From NCBI GenBank assembly GCA_963921825.1, contig OY997588.1, positions 157,419,618 through 157,483,617 on the forward strand: DNA of 64,000 bases, read 5' to 3'. Below the pieces are notes generated by a model, which made no database searches, had not been told where the DNA came from, and saw only the letters and a program-made list of their open reading frames with translations. This document shows positions 58,163 to 64,000 of this stretch, piece by piece. The position numbers were made by a program, and so were the translations under genes. The DNA is from Erodium maritimum. Taxonomy: Eukaryota > Streptophyta > Magnoliopsida > Geraniales > Geraniaceae. Positions within the stretch are counted from its first letter, which is position 1. Each line of letters begins with the position of its first letter.

Positions 58163-58939
58163 GGATTTGAAGAAGGGTTTCTTGCGATACACGGAATCGG
58201 TTTTGGGGATGGATCTCGGTGTTTTGGTCGTTGACCGGTGCTTCTCAACGGTCAACGTTTTTTCAACGTTGGTGTAAGTGTATGAGAGTTTAATACGTGA
58301 CAAGTTGTCGGGACAATGCCATGTGCTTGATGATTAGGATTTCTAACACGGTGAATTGTCGTTTTCGTAGAAATAAATGTTGTCTGAATTTCTGCTTTAG
58401 ACCCCATGTCATAGACCAAATGTATATCAACTTTTTTTTATTATCTGAATCTATATAAGATCCCGATTTTTACTGATTTTTTTCTTGTAATTATCGATTA
58501 GGACTTGGACCTTGATTCTATAGCCCTAAATTTAACTATTTTTTCGACCAACCCAACAAAAAAAAACGGTGTTTTTGTTATTAGGGATAATTATAAAAAA
58601 AATTACAGTCAAATTTGTAAAAAATTACGATGAATCATTTTTCATATGTTAATTCATCAACGGGTTATTTTTTTATTTATAAAAAAGTCAAAAGTAGTCC
58701 CATAGAACACAATACATAAGAGTTATAAATTGTAAAATACATATATATGAGAGTTACAAATAACAAAATGCATGTGATGCAAAAGGTAAAACTGTCATTT
58801 CTTATTAAAATGTTGAAGTCTATGAATATTACATGACTAGATTCCTTTAAGGATAACGCGGGTCTTTGTAACGAAAAATAATATACCGTAAAATTTTGTA
58901 ATAGTTTTAATACCACAAATAAACGGTTGGAAGACTATA
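58163..58939. other. 3' flank of DUF1645 gene, AT-rich
   Basis: Probable 3' UTR in the first few hundred bases. 58590-58830 contains words (GAGTTACAAATAACAAAATG, AAGGTAAAACTGTCATTT) shared with 31190-31330 in GUX intron 1, suggesting another dispersed repeat. Confidence 0.45.
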
Positions 58940-59356
58940 AGTTTGAAGCATGTATCCAAAGTGGGTAGAGGTGTTGGTTGTCATTGTGGTTCGAGATGTT
59001 GAGGGGAAGGTGATGGGTGCTCGCTGCCCGGTATAATGGATCCAGGGATGGTAGAGGTGTTGGTTGTTAGGAAAGCACTCTTATGGATCGGTAGGCCAGC
59101 TTAGGACGTCGTGATGATTAATTCTGACTATCGGGGTGTGGTTCTCGCCATTAACAGTTCAGACAGATTGTTTTCACATTTTGTAGGTCTTATTGAGGCG
59201 ATACAATCTTTTTGTGAGAGACGCATGACTTTAGGATTAGTCACGTTTATCGTGAGGCTAACCAAGTTACTCGTACGTGATTGTTTGCCTGCACCTATTC
59301 AAGGTCTGCTTGCTTTTGATTTGAATTAATGAAATTCAACCTTTCCTTAAAAAAAA
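58940..59356 (+). mobile_element. 5'-truncated LINE with an RNase H-domain remnant
   Basis: Conceptual frames show VVRDVEGKVMGARC, IMDPGMVEVLVVRKALLW, then INSDYRGVVLAINSSDR and, after a frameshift, RISHVYREANQVT: the order of an RNase H domain at the end of plant LINE ORF2. It ends with TTAATGAAATTCAACC and an A-run (59348-59356). Flanks GGTTGGAAG and GGTTGAAGG may be a worn target duplication. Confidence 0.7.
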
Positions 59357-60452
59357 GGGTTGAAGGACAATCTATACAAGTATAAGTTAGAGACCAGTAC
59401 CAAAGCCCAGTTCTAGTCCTCTCTCTTCGGTTTAAATCCAAGACGAATACCTACGCCCAATTTTAGTCTTCTCTATCCAGCCCAAACACAATACCAGTAC
59501 TTAGGCCCATTTCTAAACCCAAATCCAAAAAATGTCTAGCAACCATTCCTCGTGTCACATAAGTGATTTAGTTTTAGTTTAAATTGGTGAACCAAATCTT
59601 ATCGGAAAGTTTGGGCTCAACCTGTCTGATAACCGCTAACATCGAACTCACACAACTTCTATAGCTCAATCAACTCTCTTACACTTGGTTCATTTGGATT
59701 AACACGATGGTGGAGAAATTTCCAGGACCTCACTTTTTCTTGAGATTACAAGTTCGAATCTTAATGAATATTGTTATTTAGAAGGAAGTGAGAGTGAACG
59801 CTATATTAAGTTACAATATGATTATCCTATATTTCGTTTTGATGAAAAAGTCGCCTTCCTTCTGCTGCCATGATCTCGCCATATCTGCTTTGGCGTCTGT
59901 CTTATCATGACTTTGTCACACTGTTTCTTCAACCCATTACCTCATCGCCATCACTTTGCCCTTTACTTTTGTCACTCTTCCTCATCCTCATTTTTTTTTC
60001 CGATTCAAACCGAAATCTCACCGATAAGTGATTGGCGAAAAACAAAAATATCAACCGATGCTTAGTTTCAAAGTTGTATTGGTAATAAGACGATCGAATC
60101 GATCAATTGGATTCCAAAAATTTCATCCCGATCTTAACCGAATTGTTCCATCCCTAACCTCAATTAAAATGTCAAGTTTGAAATATTTATTTTCACAAAT
60201 ATATACGAGTTTCGGATGACCTACTCTGGGACCCGGATTCGCCCAAAAAGGAAAAAAGCAGTCATGTGGAGAATACCAGCTTTCACTAACATTCAACGTC
60301 TAGCTTGCAATCTCACACTATAACAGAGCCCTATATAGCAGTACATACGTACACTTTTAACATTATTACTAATCAAGGGTGTGCATAAGCGGATATTCAA
60401 CCCGTCCATACTATTTTCAACCTACCTATAGATATGCGGATAGTAGAAAATA
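59357..60452. other. Intergenic, unassigned
   Basis: No gene. 59690-59780 has a possible B-box-like AAGTTCGAATC but no convincing SINE structure. 59400-59540 repeats words around AGTACC/GGCCCA/TTCTAG. Confidence 0.4.
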
Positions 60453-60846
60453 GGGAAAATTTCATTTTGCCACCATGTCAAACATTTAATTTCACTTTGA
60501 TACCCTATCAAACATTAATTTTTAAAAAAATGAATATTTTTAAATAAAAAATGAATTACTAAAAATTAAAAGTGATTTAGTAAAATTTGAAAATTTTGAA
60601 AGATATTTTTCATTTTAACACCCTAACAATGAAGGGTATTATTGTCATTTCACTTATTTTCAAATTCTGAACCAAGGACATGAGTTGAAAATTTGAGTAA
60701 TTGTTAGGGGTATTATGGACATTTTACCCGGCTGGGTATGAAAGTGAAGTTAAAAGTTTGGTTAGGTTTTGAAAGTGATAAAAAATTATGCCAGGGTATC
60801 AAAATGAAATTAAATGTTCGACATGGTGGTAAAATGAAATTTTCCC
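60453..60846. mobile_element. MULE-type MITE (family F)
   Basis: A 394-bp foldback with ends GGGAAAATTTCATTTTGCC and AAAATGAAATTTTCCC and the perfect 9-bp duplication TAGAAAATA (60444-60452, 60847-60855). Confidence 0.93.
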
Positions 60847-61574
60847 TAGAAAATAAGACCAATAAGACTCATCACCTTTCTACGGGTTGATGTTTCTTTG
60901 TGAATTTTATCCAATAAATTGAAGATGAATTACAATTGGATTGGACATCAGTCGTTTGTTTGGAACATATTGCAAAATTTGAAATCATTTTTCGAATGAT
61001 TCCTAAAATAATTAATCAGATGAATAATCACGCAGCGTATGATAGTCAATTTCAATAAAACGATGAATTATTTGCTTAATAATTAACCCAAAAAACTCGG
61101 CGATCTACTAACCGAATTCGACTCCCAATTGCCCTAGGTGATCGACAACATTGAACGTCAAGGGGAAGATCAGAACATTGAACAACCTATTTCAACCACA
61201 ATCCACTCGTTTTTTTTTGTTTCTGCGGGACCGACAATCCAGTTACTCTCGGGGCCACTTTGAATCCTGTTGGTACCAAATCAAGCAGCCGAATCACGTC
61301 CGTACACGTCATCAATAAATCTAAAAATCCCCAGGTCCCACCGTGGAACCGCCTGTACAGAATAATTCCTGGTGAGGTCCTGTCGTTTCGTACCAACACA
61401 TAGACAACGAGTCGGTGGTCAGGAGTTTAGAGTTCAAGGTGCCAGCTGTGCTTGTCTTAACTGCCCCAACTGCTTCTGTTCCTTTCTTCTCAAGTAATCA
61501 TGGTTGTAAAAAATGGTAGGCATTAGTCAATGGTTAAAACCCTTACACGTTAGGTAAATATTAATCAAAGTTTA
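60847..61574. other. Intergenic, unassigned
   Basis: No gene or repeat recognised in this AT-rich stretch. A small GC-richer patch at 61180-61400 has a minus-strand open frame without known motifs. Confidence 0.4.
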
Positions 61575-61893
61575 GAGCATCCACAACCATATAACATGTT
61601 GTTGGCGGGAGTGTTGGTGGGGAGAATAAAAATTATTTTTTGTTAGTTTATAGCTAGCTCTTTCCGTCAGTACCCTACAATGCTAAGCCTTTTTGTTGGC
61701 TTATAATAACCTCTTCTGTTCATATTTTTGCTACTAGCCGGTGATGAGTGTCGGCCTTAAGCTTTCAGCCAATACTCCCCGCCAGCTCCTCGTCAGCGAT
61801 TACTCTCAACCAGCTCCTCGTCAGCGATTGCTCTCAGCCAGCACCTCCCCCCCACCCCCCCCCCCCCCCCCCCCCACACGACTATGGATACTC
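61575..61893. mobile_element. Harbinger-like MITE containing a poly-C tract
   Basis: Ends GAGCATCCACAACCATA and CTATGGATACTC (inverse GAGTATCCATAG), flanked by TTA at 61572-61574 and 61894-61896. It contains three direct repeats of CAGCTCCTCGTCAGCGATT-type text and a C run with one A (61847-61875). Confidence 0.7.
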
Positions 61894-61896
61894 TTA

Positions 61897-64000
61897 GGCG
61901 AAGATCATATGGATTTAATTTTTTAATATTTTTAATTATTATTAAATGTATATTACATAAATATCATCAAAAAAATCAAAATATAAATATTTGATATAAA
62001 TATTTGTATAATATAAAAAAGATCAAGTATCAAAATACAAAAAAAAACTAAACCAAATAATAATCTCAATTTAATTTTACTCTAAATTTTAACAAAAATC
62101 TAAATTATAATGATAAACCACCAAAAAGAGACACGTCCCATATTTTTTTATCAAAAAAATTAATATTGTTACAAACATATTGTGTCTCTCATCTTTTCAT
62201 CTCTGTTTTAAAAGTCTAATTTCATAAATCAAAGTTCCAATTTTCAGGCTAATCGAACAAAACAATAAGTCGGATGATTTTTAGGTTTTGGGACATAAAT
62301 AAAACAACAAGTCAAACATTTTACGGATTTTGAACCTAAACGGGTGACTAAACAGACTGAACGTAGACTTTCACAATAATGCTTCAGAAGTAACACAAGG
62401 GTAAAATTTCCATTTTTCGCGAGTGAGACACACGCGCCAAGCACAGGTGTGGTGGTGACGAACACAGAGAGCGATACTCAGAAGTCAAAGGGATTTGATT
62501 TGAATCACGTGAGATTCTTACAGCTGTGTGGGGCCCAGGGGCTGTCTTAAAACAGGAAGAGGTTATTTTAAGACAGGACAACGTAGATGAGTTCCTTTTC
62601 TTCGGACACGACCGTGGCCGTTGATCTGGTCCAATCATCAAAACGTGGGACTTACTTACAGCTGTGTCGTAAAACTTGGTCAAAAAGGTGGGGCCCGCTT
62701 TTGCCGTACCTTTTTTTGTGATCCACAGCTTTACTTTATTTTCTCATGTTTTAAATGCTACTCTATTAGTGAAAAAGCTTGTGCATGAGCGGCTTGAAAT
62801 CGGGTACAGGAATGATGTTTTTGTTATTTTATAAATTTGCAGGTCTCAAGATATTCCTGTATTAATATCTTAATTGGGTCTTAAAATCTAAGAAATTATA
62901 GAAAACCATCACGAGTTTTTTTTAGTGTGTAACGAAAATAGTATATCAAAAAAAAAAAAATCGAAGGTACAATTCAAAAACGGGGTACTCAGAAAAAACA
63001 ACAAACAATTGAAAAAAATAAAATAACATATTCGTACATCGTGGGACAACTAGTAAATTGAAATTACTCTTTCATCGAAGTGTTTCATGGGTGTCGACAG
63101 GAGAATGCTGCGATAGCGGTCGAGGCAACGAGTACAACGACTAAAGACTATGGTGTAGGCCGGTAGGGCCGAGTAAAACCTATGATCTGAACATGAAAAG
63201 ATCGATTATGGATTGTAATCTAGTAGAATATTGAAGTCCAAGAGTGACGACCTAGGCAGCCCTGTAAATAAGGATTGAAATGGCTCAATTGGACTATGCA
63301 TCCTCTCGAGAAGACAACTGACGTCTGATGATAATGAGGACCTTTGAAAACGTAAAATTATTGGTTCCCGGTCTAATTGAAGAATGTTGTGTCGGTACTT
63401 GGTGGAACCAATGCCACCATACGTCCACCATGGAACCGATGCCACCATACAAGTAGGGCGTAAAAGCCTTGGGTTCCAGATTTATGTCCTGGTTGCCCGT
63501 AGCCAACCCGGGGCTCATGGACTCGTAGAAACAGTCCGCTTTGGATCGCATACACTACCTCAAGACATCCCCTTAACAGCATTTCAAAGGTACAAAACAG
63601 GAAATAAATAGTCCAACAATAACCCAAACTAAAACAATCAAAACTAAAACGATAAAACTCATAAAACAGACAGAAATAAAGTGCTTTGATTGCGGCTTCC
63701 CTGAGACTTCCCAGCACCGGCTGTCACAGGTCTTTGGGTATAGGCTCATTTAGGACCATCCCACCACAGTCGGGTCTCCTCATTTCTCTGCAAGAGGTTG
63801 TGACACCTCCGCATGTAGAGCCTCCTCCTCCTCCCCATTCCTCAGTTTGTGGCCCTGGTTGTGGCGTCCCCCCCCCCCCCCCAACACTCGATCCCCTCCT
63901 CCAGACCCTTACCATAATACCCGCTGAACCACTGCACAACAAATCCGCCACCACTACCAAACACAAGATCGGTTTCCCGTGCCCCCCTCAACGCACCCAA
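61897..64000. other. Right end of window, no gene recognised
   Basis: AT-rich to about 62400. 63100-64000 is more GC-rich, with a 15-base C run at 63868-63882 and several minus-strand frames without assignable motifs; it looks like decayed retroelement sequence continuing off the window. Confidence 0.35.

Overview
This is nuclear DNA from a flowering plant, most likely a eudicot. The genes are multi-exon with GT-AG introns, the proteins are plant-specific (a GUX-type glycosyltransferase, a WEB1-type coiled-coil protein, a DUF1645 protein), there is a nuclear tRNA-Ala, and the AT-rich space between exons is full of plant transposon remnants. I cannot name the genus from sequence alone.

Layout. 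249-3600 (+): farnesol-dehydrogenase-like short-chain reductase (FLDH type), 5 coding exons. 3.6-11.1 kb: no gene, only small transposons and decayed sequence. 11.2-16.8 kb (+): PP2C-12-type protein phosphatase, 9 coding exons. 17.9-24.3 kb (-): three near-identical 95-residue EF-hand genes in a triplicated block, with a LINE-like insertion between copies 1 and 2. 24.3-29.9 kb: nested transposons, including a TRIM and a LINE inside a palindromic element. 29.9-34.8 kb (+): GUX-family glucuronosyltransferase, with an antisense tRNA-Ala(UGC) in intron 2. 38.8-41.6 kb (+): WEB1-type coiled-coil protein. 42.0-43.7 kb (-): SCP2 sterol carrier protein. 45.2-48.9 kb (-): mitochondrial COQ10/START protein. 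50.5-52.6 kb: young, internally deleted copia element with an open RT-RNase H frame. 57.2-58.2 kb (+): single-exon DUF1645 protein. The rest to 64 kb is LINE and MITE debris.

The genes are unrelated housekeeping or plant-specific functions (isoprenoid alcohol oxidation, phosphatase signalling, Ca2+ binding, xylan decoration, blue-light chloroplast movement, peroxisomal lipid transfer, ubiquinone function). They do not form an operon or cluster.

The most striking non-genic signal is a set of foldback (palindromic) elements of about 220-575 bp. Their ends begin GGG/CCC and most are flanked by 9-bp direct repeats, the target-site size of Mutator-like (MULE) transposons. At least seven sequence families occur. 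Many copies lie in introns of the FLDH, PP2C, GUX, SCP2 and COQ10 genes, and all three COQ10 introns between coding exons carry one. Exon coordinates were derived by hand from splice sites, reading phase and family similarity; no search was run.
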